Positions 18,925-27,936 of a DNA stretch of 64,000 bases are shown piece after piece. Where the stretch lies: the NCBI RefSeq assembly GCF_022750545.1, contig NZ_PUIC01000017.1, positions 1-64,000 on the forward strand, in the 5' to 3' direction. The first letter of the stretch is position 1. Every line of letters starts with the position of its first letter. This stretch comes from Caulobacter sp. CCUG 60055 (GTDB lineage Bacteria; Pseudomonadota; Alphaproteobacteria; Caulobacterales; Caulobacteraceae). The notes under the pieces were generated by a model that did no database searches, was not told the origin of the DNA, and saw only the letters and a program-made list of their open reading frames with translations. Position numbers and translations under genes: made by a program.

Positions 18925-20016
18925 ATGAGCGGCAAGGATCGACGGGCCGGGCGCAAGGCGGCGTTTCGCGGCGACGTGGCGGCGCAGGCGGCCGGAGCCC
19001 TGGCCAAGGCCTTGTGGTGGAGCGGGGCGGGCGCGGCGGCCAAGGCGATCACCCGCCCGACCCGCGGCGAACAGGTCGGGCGGTTCCAGCCCAAGGCCCC
19101 GCCGACCTCGCGCGAGCGTTTGCGCCGGGCCTATCTCGAAGCGTTCGCCAAGGACGCCCGCGACGTCGCCGCCGGGCTCTATCCGCCGTCCGACGACCGG
19201 CCCGGCGACGTCGGCGAGCTGCTGCGCCAGGCCGGCGACTTCCTCAACGACGCCCGCGAGGTCGACGCCCGCCGCCGGCGCGGCGACGTGGTCGAGGTCC
19301 GCGACCAGGCTCCGTCCGACGCCTATCCCGTCTATTACCGTCAGAACTTCCATTTCCAGTCGGGCGGCTGGTTCACCGAGGCCAGCGCCCGCCGCTACGA
19401 GGCCCAGGTCGAGGCGCTGTTCTCCGGCGCGGCCGGGGCCATGCGCCGCCGCGCCCTGTCGCTGCTGGCCCAGGCCTGGCGCGGCCGCGATCATCGCGGC
19501 CTGACGGTGGTCGACCTGGCCTGCGGCGCCGGCGGTTTCCTGCGCGACCTGAGGTCGGCCTTCCCCCGCGCCCAGGCGTTCGGCCTCGACCTGTCGGCGG
19601 CCTACGCCTCAAGGGCCGGACGCGAGGCCGGGGCGGCGACCGTCCAGGCCAATATCGAGCGCCTGCCGTTCGCCGACGACAGCCTGGACGCGGCGACCTG
19701 CGTCTATCTGTTCCACGAGCTGCCGCCCCGGCTACGCGAGCCCGTGGCCGCCGAGATCGCCCGCGTGCTGCGGCCGGGCGGCGTCCTGGCCTTCGCCGAT
19801 TCGGTGCAGCCGGCGGACGAGCCAGAACTGGCCCGCATGCTCGAGGCCTTCCCGGCCTTCTTCCACGAGCCCTACTACGGCTCCTACGCCGAGACCGACC
19901 TGCCGGCCTTGTTCGGGCGCGCGGGGCTGACGCTCAAGGGGCAGGACAAGGCCTTCCTGACCAAGGCGTTGCTCCTGGAGAAGCCGCTGCCTTCGCCATC
20001 GTCCCGGACGGTCTGA
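18925..20016 (+). CDS. Class I SAM-dependent methyltransferase
   Basis: This 363-residue protein has a basic Ala/Arg-rich N-terminus, an all-helical region of about 150 residues, and then a Rossmann methyltransferase domain. Motif I is VVDLACGAGGFLRDL, the acidic loop is GLDLSAAYA, and VYLFHELPPRLREPVAAEI and VLRPGGVLAFADS match the ubiE/small-molecule methyltransferase pattern. The C-terminal segment FHEPYYGSYAETDLPALFGRAG fits UbiE/COQ5-like folds. The substrate is unknown. It follows the RNA methyltransferase by 13 bp on the same strand and ends before a hairpin shared with the convergent GST gene. Confidence 0.7.
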   Translation: MSGKDRRAGRKAAFRGDVAAQAAGALAKALWWSGAGAAAKAITRPTRGEQVGRFQPKAPPTSRERLRRAYLEAFAKDARDVAAGLYPPSDDRPGDVGELLRQAGDFLNDAREVDARRRRGDVVEVRDQAPSDAYPVYYRQNFHFQSGGWFTEASARRYEAQVEALFSGAAGAMRRRALSLLAQAWRGRDHRGLTVVDLACGAGGFLRDLRSAFPRAQAFGLDLSAAYASRAGREAGAATVQANIERLPFADDSLDAATCVYLFHELPPRLREPVAAEIARVLRPGGVLAFADSVQPADEPELARMLEAFPAFFHEPYYGSYAETDLPALFGRAGLTLKGQDKAFLTKALLLEKPLPSPSSRTV

Positions 20017-20061
20017 AAGCCCGAGCCGGAACCCCGGCGGCGACCGGCGTCCAGCTTGGGC

Positions 20062-20088
20062 CCCGGACAGGCGCTGCGCCCGTCCGGG
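20062..20088. terminator. Bidirectional hairpin between convergent genes
   Basis: CCCGGAC (20062-20068) pairs with GTCCGGG (20082-20088), and an inner GGCG/CGCC stem extends it with single mismatched bases. It lies between the convergent methyltransferase and GST genes and lacks a T run. Confidence 0.5.
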
Positions 20089-20103
20089 ATGAAGACGATG
20101 GCC

Positions 20104-20739
20104 TCAGGCGGCTTCCTTGAAGTCGCCCAGCTGCGCGGCGAGGGCGCGTTGGAAGGCCGGACGGGCGATGCAGCGTTCGAGATAGGCCGCCAGGCGGGGC
20201 TCGTCGATCAGGCCGGGGGCGATGCGCAGGACCGAGGCCATCATCAGGTCGCCGGCCGTGAAACGGTCGCCGTCGAGATAGGGCTTGTCGCCCAGCGCCT
20301 TGGCCAGCGAGGCCAGCCGCTGGCGAGCGAACGCCTCGGCGCTGGGGCGGCGCAGCTTGGCCCACTCCTGGTCGGCGTAGAAGACCTCGATCACCGCCAC
20401 GTTCATGATGTGCGGCTCGATGGAGTTGAGCGCGGCGATCAGCCATTGGGTGGCGCGGGCGCGGGCGGCGGAGTCCTTGGGCAGCAGCGCCTCGCTGCGC
20501 TCGCCTATGTGCAGGACGATGGCCCCGCTCTCGAACAGCGCCAGGCCGTCGTCCTCGATGACCGGCACCTGGCCGAACGGCTGCAGGGCGCGGTATTCGG
20601 GCGTGTCCTGGTCGCCCGCCTTGAGCAGGCGGCGGTTGTAGGGGAGGCCGGCTTCCTCGAGCGCCCAGCGGACCCTCAGGTCGCGCACCTGGCCCTGGGC
20701 GAAAGGCGGGACCCACTGAAAGGCGGAGACGGTGATCAT
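20104..20739 (-). CDS. Glutathione S-transferase family protein
   Basis: This 211-residue protein has an N-terminal thioredoxin-like GST domain with the glutathione gamma-glutamyl-binding motif FGQVPVIEDDGLALFESGAI (cis-Pro then Glu-Ser). An alpha-helical C-terminal domain follows, with the family N-capping box YLDGDRFTAGDLMMASV. Such enzymes conjugate glutathione to electrophiles or act as reductases in the cytoplasm. No catalytic residue is obvious in the first loop (FQWVPPFAQ), so the reaction is unassigned. It is a single-gene unit with about 180 bp to the next gene upstream. Confidence 0.85.
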   Translation of the reverse strand: MITVSAFQWVPPFAQGQVRDLRVRWALEEAGLPYNRRLLKAGDQDTPEYRALQPFGQVPVIEDDGLALFESGAIVLHIGERSEALLPKDSAARARATQWLIAALNSIEPHIMNVAVIEVFYADQEWAKLRRPSAEAFARQRLASLAKALGDKPYLDGDRFTAGDLMMASVLRIAPGLIDEPRLAAYLERCIARPAFQRALAAQLGDFKEAA

Positions 20740-20844
20740 GCGGTTTCTCCCTCACGCTGACCGCGACGCTCCCGTCGCGTACGCCTAGGACGAACGGCCG
20801 TCGGTCGATCCGACAGCCGGCCGCGATTTTTTCGCCCGCCGGGC

Positions 20845-21921
20845 CTATCCGAACAGCGACAACTGGTCGCCGGCCTTGGGCGGCGGCCTGAACTTGGAGA
20901 CGTCGAGGGCGGGAAACGGACGGTCGAGGCCGTAGCGGCGAAGCGCGGCCTTGAAACGGGTGCGGATCAGGTCTGCGACCGGGCCTTCGCCCCGCATGCG
21001 CTTGGTCCATTCGGGGTCGTAGTCCTTGCCGCCGCGCATCTGGCGCACCAGCGACATCACCCGGCGGGCGCGGGCCGGCTGTTCGGCCTCCAGCCATTCG
21101 CGGAACAGGTCCTTGATCTCCAGCGGCAGGCGCAGGACCACATAGCGGGCGCAGACGGCGCCGGCCTCGGCCGCGCGCTCCAGCACCGCTTCCAGCTCAT
21201 GGTCGTTGAGGCCCGGAATGACCGGCGAGAAGCCGACCATGGTCGGCACCCCGGCCTGGGTCAGCGCCCTGACCGCCTCGAAACGGCGTCCGGGCGTCGA
21301 GGCCCGCGGCTCCATCGAGCGGGCCAGCGACCGGTCGAGGGTGGTGATCGACACCGACACCGCCGCCAGGCCTTCGGCGGCCATCTCGCCCAGGATGTCG
21401 GCGTCGCGCGCCACCAGGGCGTTCTTGGTGGTGATGCCCACGGGATGGTGGAAGCGCTGCAGCACCTTCAGCACCTCGCGGGTGATCTGCAGCCGGCGCT
21501 CGATCGGCTGATAGGGGTCGGTGTTGGTGCCCATGGCGATGAAGCGCGGCTGGTAGCCGGGCTTGGACAGCTCCTTTTCCAGCAGGCGGGCGGCCTCGGG
21601 CTTGAAGAACAGCCGGCTTTCGAAATCGATCCCGGGCGACAGGCCGAGATAGGCGTGGGTCGGCCGGGCGAAGCAGTAGACGCAGCCGTGCTCGCAGCCC
21701 CGGTAGCTGTTGATCGAGCGGTCGAAACCGATGTCGGGGCTGTCGTTGCGGGTGATGATGGTTCGCGCCGCCTCGGCGGTGAGGGTGGTGCGCAGCTTGG
21801 GGGCCGGGGCGTCGTCGCTGGTCCAGCCGTCGTCGAACGTCTCCCGCGTGAAGGCCTCGAAGCGCCCGGAAGCGTTCGACAGGGCGCCGCGCCCACGGAT
21901 GCCGGAAACAGGGGAGGCCAT
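20845..21921 (-). CDS. PA0069/SplB-like radical SAM protein, SOS-controlled
   Basis: This 358-residue radical SAM enzyme carries the cluster motif Cys76-x3-Cys80-x2-Cys83 (CEHGCVYCFARP). The surrounding NSYRGC and TDPYQPIE motifs are typical of the PA0069 family, which is related to spore photoproduct lyase. The biochemical function is unproven; DNA repair has been suggested by relatedness to SplB. A LexA-type GTTC-N7-GTTC box abuts a TATAAT -10 only about 20 nt upstream, so induction by DNA damage is likely and supports a repair role. It is divergent from the small glycosyltransferase. Confidence 0.85.
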   Translation of the reverse strand: MASPVSGIRGRGALSNASGRFEAFTRETFDDGWTSDDAPAPKLRTTLTAEAARTIITRNDSPDIGFDRSINSYRGCEHGCVYCFARPTHAYLGLSPGIDFESRLFFKPEAARLLEKELSKPGYQPRFIAMGTNTDPYQPIERRLQITREVLKVLQRFHHPVGITTKNALVARDADILGEMAAEGLAAVSVSITTLDRSLARSMEPRASTPGRRFEAVRALTQAGVPTMVGFSPVIPGLNDHELEAVLERAAEAGAVCARYVVLRLPLEIKDLFREWLEAEQPARARRVMSLVRQMRGGKDYDPEWTKRMRGEGPVADLIRTRFKAALRRYGLDRPFPALDVSKFRPPPKAGDQLSLFG

Positions 21922-21938
21922 GCGCCAAACTTAATGCG

Positions 21939-21959
21939 ATTATAGAACAAATCAAGAAC
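21939..21959 (-). promoter_or_regulatory. LexA box and -10 of the radical SAM gene
   Basis: On the minus strand GTTC-TTGATTT-GTTC (21959-21945) is followed immediately by TATAAT (21944-21939), and the gene starts at 21921. LexA bound here would block RNA polymerase between -35 and -10. The repeat spacing and placement match the alphaproteobacterial SOS operator. Confidence 0.8.
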
Positions 21960-22000
21960 ATAACTTGACGGCGCGGCGTCGAGCGGCTTGATGCGCGGCC

Positions 22001-22504
22001 ATGATTTCCGTGGTCATTCCCACCCTCGATTGCGCCGCGGGCCTGTCGGCGACCCTGGCGTCCCTGGTTCCGGCGGCGGTGGACGCGACGGTGCGCGAGG
22101 TGGTGGTGGTCGACGCCGGATCGCGCGACACCACCCTGGTCGTGGCCGACGACGCCGGCGCGCGGGTGGTGCGCCGCCAGGGCGACACGGACGCCCGCGT
22201 CGCCGTCGGCTGCGTGCTCGCCAAGGGACCCTGGCTGCTGATCCTGCGGCCGGGGATCAGGCTTCCCGCCGACTGGGCCGAGGCCGCCCTGTCGCACATC
22301 CGCGATCATTCGGGGGCGGCGGGCTGGTTCGACCTGCGCGGCGGGTCGGGTTTCGGCCGTCTGGCGGCGGGGGCCCTGGGCGCGCCAGCCGACGCGCCGA
22401 TCCTGGCGTCCAGGGTCCTGCTGGAATCGGTGCGGGGGGCGGGACCGCTGTCGCGGCGGCTGGGCCGGGGCCGGATGCGGCCGGTGTTCCTGCGCCAGGC
22501 CTGA
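22001..22504 (+). CDS. Small family-2-like glycosyltransferase
   Basis: This 167-residue protein starts with the GT2 signature ISVVIPTLDCAAGLSATLASL, followed by VREVVVVDAGSRDTT, the nucleotide-sugar-binding Asp region. GPWLLILRPGIRLPADW replaces the usual D-x-D segment, so the metal-binding acidic motif is degenerate. It is shorter than typical GT2 enzymes (220-350 aa) and may be a trimmed or non-catalytic member. The start lies close to the divergent LexA-controlled promoter (about 60 bp away). A convergent uracil-DNA glycosylase gene follows after 33 bp. Confidence 0.7.
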   Translation: MISVVIPTLDCAAGLSATLASLVPAAVDATVREVVVVDAGSRDTTLVVADDAGARVVRRQGDTDARVAVGCVLAKGPWLLILRPGIRLPADWAEAALSHIRDHSGAAGWFDLRGGSGFGRLAAGALGAPADAPILASRVLLESVRGAGPLSRRLGRGRMRPVFLRQA

Positions 22505-22537
22505 GACCCAAGGCTCGTCGAGGCTTGAATCTGGGCG

Positions 22538-23380
22538 TCAGGCCGGGCGGTCGAGCCGTTCGGTCAGCGACAGCAGGTCTTGCCACGCCTTCTTCTTGGC
22601 GGCCGGCTGGCGCAGCAGGAAGGCGGGGTGCAGGGTCGGCATGGCGGCCACGGTCTGGGCGCCGTCCTGCGAGGTCCAGTCGAACCAGCGGCCGCGCAGG
22701 CTGAGAATGCCTTCCTCGCGCCTCAGCACCGACTTGGCCGACGCGCCGCCGGCCAGCAGCAGGAAGCGCGGCTTCACCAGGGCGACGGCCCGTTCGAGGA
22801 ACGGCTGGCAGACCGCCTGCTCCTGCGGGGTCGGGGTGCGGTTGCCGGGCGGGCGCCAATAGACGGTGTTGGTGATGAACACCCGGCCGGTCAGGCCGGC
22901 GGCGGCCAACATCTTGTCGAGCAGCTTGCCGGCGCGGCCGACGAACGGCGCGCCCTGGGCGTCCTCGTCGGCGCCGGGGCCTTCGCCGATCACCATCACC
23001 GGGGCGTCCGGCGCGCCGCGCGCGAACACCGCCTGCCTGGCGCCTTCGAACTTGAGGCCGCAGCCGTCGAAGGCGGCGATCGCCGCCTCCAGCGCCGCCA
23101 GATCGCCGGCCGCCGCCGCCGCGGCGTGGGCCTCGGCCAGAGCGGCGGACGCGTCGGGGCCGCCGCGGACGGGCAGGCGGCCGACCGGCGCGGGAACGCG
23201 GGGAGGCGGGGGCGGCGGCGCGCGCATCATCCGGGCCGCCTCGGCGGTGCGGTCCACGGGGGCGTCGTCGAAGCAGGCCTCGACCCCGGCCTGCGCCCAG
23301 AAGGCGAGCAGGCTTTCGACAGCGCGAGGATCTTGTCGGGGATCTGGGCCGGCGGGGATCACGTTACGCTCTTGGAGCAA
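22538..23380 (-). CDS. Family 4-like uracil-DNA glycosylase
   Basis: This 280-residue protein excises uracil from DNA (base excision repair). Catalytic-pocket motifs are GEGPGADEDAQGAPFVGRAG and the C-terminal PTLHPAFLLRQP. Family 4 enzymes usually bind a [4Fe-4S] cluster with four Cys. Here only two of the expected positions are Cys (DGCGLK and AVCQPF); the others are Gly/Phe and Trp (VYWRPPGNRTP). I recall this variant from other alphaproteobacteria, so cluster loss may be a lineage trait. An extra N-terminal region of about 100 residues is Pro/Ala-rich. It is convergent with the small glycosyltransferase. Confidence 0.8.
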   Translation of the reverse strand: MLQERNVIPAGPDPRQDPRAVESLLAFWAQAGVEACFDDAPVDRTAEAARMMRAPPPPPPRVPAPVGRLPVRGGPDASAALAEAHAAAAAAGDLAALEAAIAAFDGCGLKFEGARQAVFARGAPDAPVMVIGEGPGADEDAQGAPFVGRAGKLLDKMLAAAGLTGRVFITNTVYWRPPGNRTPTPQEQAVCQPFLERAVALVKPRFLLLAGGASAKSVLRREEGILSLRGRWFDWTSQDGAQTVAAMPTLHPAFLLRQPAAKKKAWQDLLSLTERLDRPA

Positions 23381-23499
23381 AGCAACGACGAGCGCAAAGG
23401 GTTTGTCCTTGACCGCCTATGCGTCACCTTCGGATAAGACCGCAAAGCGATCAATCCCGCGCATGAGGGGCGCGCGGAATGCCTGGGGAGCTGTTGGCC

Positions 23500-25179
23500 A
23501 TGAGTGAAGACGTCGAAGAACGCGAAGCGATGGAGTACGACGTCGTCATCGTCGGCGCCGGTCCCGCCGGCCTGGCCGCGGCGATCCGGCTGAAGCAACT
23601 GGCTCAGGCCGCCGGGACCGAGGTCTCGGTCGCCGTGCTGGAGAAGGGCTCCGAGGTCGGCGCCCATATCCTGTCGGGCGCGGTGATCGACCCCAAGGCG
23701 CTGAACGAGCTGTTCCCCGACTGGAAAGAGCTGGGCGCGCCGCTGGAGACGCCGGTCAAGACCGACCGGTTCAAGATCCTCGGCCCGCAGGGCGAGCTGG
23801 ACATCAGCTGGCTGCCGATGCCGGGCTTCATGAAGAACCACGGCTGCTACATCGCCTCCCTGGCCAATGTCTGCCGTTGGCTGGGTCAGCAGGCCGAGGC
23901 GCTGGGCGTCGAGATCTATCCCGGCTTCGCCGCCTCGGACCTCGTCTATCGCGAGGACGGTTCGGTCAAGGGCGTGATCGTCGGCGTGGTCGGCGTCGCC
24001 AAGGATGGCCACAAGAAGGACGACTACCAGCCGGGCATGGAGCTGCACGGCAAGTACGTGTTCATCGGCGAGGGCGTGCGCGGATCTCTGGCCAAGGTTA
24101 TCCAGGCCAAGTACCGCCTGACCGAGGGGCGGGAGCCCCAGAAGTTCGGCATCGGGATCAAGGAGCTCTGGCAGGTCCCGCCGGAAAACTTCCAGCCCGG
24201 CCTGGTGCAGCACACCCTCGGCTGGCCGCTCGACGACAAGACCGGCGGCGGCACGTTCATGTACCACTTCGGCGACAACTACGTCTCGATCGGCCTGGTG
24301 GTTCACCTGAACTACAAGAACCCGTTCATCTCGCCGTTCGATGAATTCCAGCGGTTCAAGCAGCATCCGTCGGTGCGGCCGTTCCTCGAGGGCGGTAAGC
24401 GCATCGCCTACGGGGCCCGCGCCATCACCGAGGGCGGCCACCAGTCGGTGCCCAAGCTGGCCTTCCCGGGCGGCGTGCTGATCGGCTGCTCGGCCGGCTT
24501 CGTCAACCTGCCGCGCATCAAGGGCAGCCACAACGCCATGAAGACCGGCATGCTGGCCGCCGAGGAGGCGTTCAAGGCCCTCCAGGACGGCCGCGAGGGC
24601 GACGAGCTGGCCGCGTACGAGACCGCCTACCAGGGCTCGTGGGTGGCCAAGGAGCTGAAGATCGTCCGCAACGCCAAGCCGCTGCTGGCGCGGTTCGGCA
24701 CCCTGCTGGGCGGTATCGTCCTGGGCGGCCTGGAGCTGACCATCTCCAACCTGACCGGCGGCTTCTCGTTCCTCGGCACGCTGAAGCACGGCAAGACCGA
24801 CGCGGCCTCGACGGGCCTGGCCAGGGACTACAAGCCGATCGTCTATCCCAAGCCCGACGGCGTGATCAGCTTCGACAAGCTATCCTCGGTGTTCCTGTCG
24901 AACACCAACCACGAAGAGGACCAGCCGGCGCACCTGAAGCTCAAGGACCCGGAGATCCCGATCTCGGTCAACCTGCCCAAGTACGGCGAGCCGGCGCGGC
25001 TTTACTGCCCGGCCGGCGTCTACGAGGTGCTGTACGACGAGGCCGGCGACAACCCGCGCTTCCAGATCAACGCCCAGAACTGCGTCCATTGCAAAACCTG
25101 CGACATCAAGGACCCGTCGCAGAACATCAACTGGACGACGCCCGAGGGCGGCGGCGGGCCGAACTATCCCAACATGTGA
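23500..25179 (+). CDS. Electron transfer flavoprotein-ubiquinone oxidoreductase
   Basis: This 559-residue ETF-QO passes electrons from reduced ETF (from fatty acid and amino acid dehydrogenases) to ubiquinone at the inner membrane. An FAD Rossmann motif, DVVIVGAGPAGLAAAI, lies at about 14-29. The [4Fe-4S] cluster is bound by Cys503, Cys528, Cys531 and Cys534 (NCVHCKTCDIKDP). Length and domain order match the family. ATG 23500 is preferred to one 21 bp upstream because GGGGAG lies at a suitable distance. It is followed 53 bp later by a TPR lipoprotein gene. Confidence 0.95.
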   Translation: MSEDVEEREAMEYDVVIVGAGPAGLAAAIRLKQLAQAAGTEVSVAVLEKGSEVGAHILSGAVIDPKALNELFPDWKELGAPLETPVKTDRFKILGPQGELDISWLPMPGFMKNHGCYIASLANVCRWLGQQAEALGVEIYPGFAASDLVYREDGSVKGVIVGVVGVAKDGHKKDDYQPGMELHGKYVFIGEGVRGSLAKVIQAKYRLTEGREPQKFGIGIKELWQVPPENFQPGLVQHTLGWPLDDKTGGGTFMYHFGDNYVSIGLVVHLNYKNPFISPFDEFQRFKQHPSVRPFLEGGKRIAYGARAITEGGHQSVPKLAFPGGVLIGCSAGFVNLPRIKGSHNAMKTGMLAAEEAFKALQDGREGDELAAYETAYQGSWVAKELKIVRNAKPLLARFGTLLGGIVLGGLELTISNLTGGFSFLGTLKHGKTDAASTGLARDYKPIVYPKPDGVISFDKLSSVFLSNTNHEEDQPAHLKLKDPEIPISVNLPKYGEPARLYCPAGVYEVLYDEAGDNPRFQINAQNCVHCKTCDIKDPSQNINWTTPEGGGGPNYPNM

Positions 25180-25232
25180 CGGCGGGAGCGGGGCGGGCGT
25201 TCCGCTCCGATTTCCGGCTTGCGGGGGCGCGC

Positions 25233-26975
25233 ATGAAAGCGCAGACCTTCGGCATGTCCATCGCGTCCCGTCTCGCCGCCCTGGCTCTCCTCGCCCCCCT
25301 GGCCGCATGCGCGACCGCCGGCGGCGACCTTCGCGTCCGTTCCGCCGCGACGTCGGCTCCCGCGCCCGACCGCTCGCAATACGGGCTGTTTCTGGCGGGG
25401 CAGGCGGCGCTGAACAGCGGTCATAGCGCCGAGGCCGCCGACTATTTCGCGCGGGCCTCGAACGATGCGCCCGGATCGGGCCTGCTCAAGGAGCGGGCCT
25501 TCACCGCCGCCCTGATCGCCGGCGACGTTTCGCGGGCGGCGCAGCTGGCGCCGGGACCGGACGACGGCTCGGCCGTGTCGCAGCGGCTCGGCCGCCTGAC
25601 CCAGGCCGTGGACGCGCTGGCCTCCGGAAAGGGCAAGGCCGCCTACGCCATCCTGTCCGGCGATCCGATCGGCGTGCCGCACCGCACCGCCGCCGCCCTG
25701 CTCAAGCCCTGGGCCGCCGGGGCCGCCGGGGACTGGACCGCGGCCGTGGTCGCGCCCGACCTGCCCGGCGACCGTTTCGGCCAGTATTTCGCGACGCTGG
25801 ACCAGGGCCTGCTCTTCGAGCGCGCCAAGCGCTACGACGACGCCGAGGCCGCGTTCAAGAGCCTGCTCGAGCGCGACGACGGTCCGGGGATATTCCCGCT
25901 GGCCTATGGCGCGTTCCTGGAGCGGCGCGGCCGGCAGGCCGACGCCGTCGAAATCTATGACCGGGCGCTGAAGCGCGCGCCGAACGACGCCTCGCTGCGC
26001 GCCGCCAAGGCTCGCGCCGAAGCCAAGGGCGCGCCGCCGCCGCAGCCGACCCTCGCCGAGGGCGCGGCCCAGGCGGTGCTGGCCCCCGCCGCCCAGTTGC
26101 TGGCCCAGAAGCAGCCCGAGATGGGGCTGGCCTATCTGCGGCTGGTGCTGCGGCTGGATCCCAGCCGCGACGAGGCCTGGCTGCTGGTCGGCGACGCCAT
26201 GCGCGAGGCGGGGGACGTCGACGCCGCCCGCTCCGCCTACAACCGTCCCCGCGCCGGCTCCTCGGAATACGCCGCCGCCCGTGCGCGGCTGGCCTGGACC
26301 TATCAGGACGCCAGCGACGGCCCCGGGGCGCTGAAGATCATCGACGAGGCGGTCAAGGCCGCCCCGGACAGCATCGACGCCCAGACCGCCTACGCCGACC
26401 TGCTGCGGGCCAACAAGCGCTACGCCGAGTCCGCCGCCGTGCTGGACAAGGTGGTCGTCCAGGAAGGCGACCGCGCCGACTGGCGGCTTTACTATGCGCG
26501 CGGCGTCAGCCTGGAGCGGGCCGGCCGCTGGCCGGAGGCCGAGCGTGACCTGAGGCAGGCGTTGAAGCTGCAGCCGGACCAGCCCGAGGTGCTGAACTAT
26601 CTCGGCTATTCCTGGGTCGACCGCGGCGAGCGCCTCAAGGAGGCCCTGGCCATGATCGAAAAGGCGGTCGAGGCGCAGCCGAAATCGGGGGCCATGACCG
26701 ATTCCCTGGGATGGGCCCACTACCGCCTGGGCGACTACAAGCGGGCGGTCGACCTGCTGGAGCGGGCGGTCGAGCTGGACGCCTCCGATCCCGACGTCAA
26801 CAACCACCTGGGCGACGCCTACTGGCGGGTCGGGCGCAAGCTCGAGGCGCGCTTCCAGTGGAACCGGGTGCTGACGCTGGAGCCCGAGCCGGCGCTGCGC
26901 GACGAGGTCGAGCAGAAGCTGAAGTCGGGCCTGGGCGCGGGCAAGGCGGTCGCGGCCGCGGTCGCCGCCAGCTGA
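25233..26975 (+). CDS. TPR-repeat lipoprotein
   Basis: This 580-residue protein has a signal peptide with lipobox LAAC (Cys26), so it should be lipidated and anchored in the envelope. The rest is alpha-helical with multiple tetratricopeptide repeats. The C-terminal ones are clear, e.g. PEVLNYLGYSWVDRGERLKE, SLGWAHYRLGDYKRAVDLLE and NNHLGDAYWRVGRKLEA. The architecture resembles alphaproteobacterial periplasmic TPR scaffold proteins. The partner is unknown. It lies between the ETF-QO gene and ispE on the same strand with only 10 bp to ispE, so translation of ispE may be coupled to it. Confidence 0.8.
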   Translation: MKAQTFGMSIASRLAALALLAPLAACATAGGDLRVRSAATSAPAPDRSQYGLFLAGQAALNSGHSAEAADYFARASNDAPGSGLLKERAFTAALIAGDVSRAAQLAPGPDDGSAVSQRLGRLTQAVDALASGKGKAAYAILSGDPIGVPHRTAAALLKPWAAGAAGDWTAAVVAPDLPGDRFGQYFATLDQGLLFERAKRYDDAEAAFKSLLERDDGPGIFPLAYGAFLERRGRQADAVEIYDRALKRAPNDASLRAAKARAEAKGAPPPQPTLAEGAAQAVLAPAAQLLAQKQPEMGLAYLRLVLRLDPSRDEAWLLVGDAMREAGDVDAARSAYNRPRAGSSEYAAARARLAWTYQDASDGPGALKIIDEAVKAAPDSIDAQTAYADLLRANKRYAESAAVLDKVVVQEGDRADWRLYYARGVSLERAGRWPEAERDLRQALKLQPDQPEVLNYLGYSWVDRGERLKEALAMIEKAVEAQPKSGAMTDSLGWAHYRLGDYKRAVDLLERAVELDASDPDVNNHLGDAYWRVGRKLEARFQWNRVLTLEPEPALRDEVEQKLKSGLGAGKAVAAAVAAS

Positions 26976-26985
26976 CGACCGCGCC

Positions 26986-27867
26986 ATGAGCCTGAGCGCG
27001 TTCGCGCCCGCCAAGGTCAACCTGTTCCTGCATGTCGGCGCGCTCGACGGCGACTATCATCCGGTCAGCAGCCTGATGGTGTTCGCCGACGTCGGCGACC
27101 GCGTGGCGATCCAGCCCGCCGACGCCCTGGCTTTCGAGATCGACGGGCCGTTCGCGGGCGCGCTGGCCGACGCCGCCGAGGACAATCTGGTGATGCGCGC
27201 CGCCCGGGGGTTGCTGGCGCGCAGCGGCGGGCCCCAGCCGCCGTTCCGCCTGATTCTCAGCAAGCACCTGCCGGTGGCGGCCGGGCTGGGCGGCGGGTCC
27301 AGCGACGCGGGGGCGGCGCTGCGGCTGCTGCGCGAGGCCCTGGATCTTTCGTTGCAGGACGAGGTGGTCGAGGCGATCGCGGCGACCCTGGGGGCGGACG
27401 GGCCGGTCTGCCTGCACGGCCGGCCGGTGATCGGCGAGGGCAGGGGCGACCGCTTCCACCCCGCGCCGCGCCTGCCGGAGATGCACGCCGTGCTGGTCAA
27501 TCCAGGGCGGCCCTCGCCGACCGGGGCGGTCTACCGGGCCTATGACGCGGCCGGCGCGCCCGGCGACGCCGACCGGCCGCGGCTTCCCGAGGCCTTCGAG
27601 AGCGTCGAGGAGGCGGCGGCCTTTCTCAGCCTCTGCCGTAACGACCTCGAGGCGCCGGCCGTCGGCCTGGAGCCGACCATCGGCGAGGCGCTGGCCATGC
27701 TGCGCGAGGAGCCCGAGACGCTGCTAGCCCGCATGTCGGGCTCGGGCGCGACCTGTTTCGCCCTGTGCGCCGGCGACATCGAGGCCGAGGGCCTGGCCGA
27801 GCGGCTGCGGCGGGCGAGGCCCGGGTGGTGGATCCGGCGCTGCCGCCTGGGCGGGCCCTGGACCTAG
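26986..27867 (+). CDS. ispE: 4-diphosphocytidyl-2-C-methyl-D-erythritol kinase
   Basis: This 293-residue GHMP kinase phosphorylates the 2-hydroxyl of CDP-methylerythritol in the MEP isoprenoid pathway. The N-terminal FAPAKVNLFLHV is the family start with the active-site Lys10. The ATP-binding GHMP motif GLGGGSSDAG is at residues 100-109. C-terminal MSGSGATCFALC is GHMP motif 3. Length is normal. It begins 10 bp after the TPR lipoprotein, suggesting one transcript. A weak hairpin follows before the convergent amtB. Confidence 0.95.
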   Translation: MSLSAFAPAKVNLFLHVGALDGDYHPVSSLMVFADVGDRVAIQPADALAFEIDGPFAGALADAAEDNLVMRAARGLLARSGGPQPPFRLILSKHLPVAAGLGGGSSDAGAALRLLREALDLSLQDEVVEAIAATLGADGPVCLHGRPVIGEGRGDRFHPAPRLPEMHAVLVNPGRPSPTGAVYRAYDAAGAPGDADRPRLPEAFESVEEAAAFLSLCRNDLEAPAVGLEPTIGEALAMLREEPETLLARMSGSGATCFALCAGDIEAEGLAERLRRARPGWWIRRCRLGGPWT

Positions 27868-27885
27868 CCCGCCACAGACGAAGAA

Positions 27886-27907
27886 CGGGAGACCCGAAGG
27901 CCTCCCG
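27886..27907. terminator. Weak hairpin between ispE and amtB
   Basis: CGGGAG (27886-27891) pairs with CTCCCG (27902-27907) across a 10-nt loop, between convergent ispE and amtB. The stem is short and there is no U tract, so assignment as a shared terminator is tentative. Confidence 0.35.
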
Positions 27908-27936
27908 CTCCATCCTCCCGCTGGTTCGGTCGGGCG

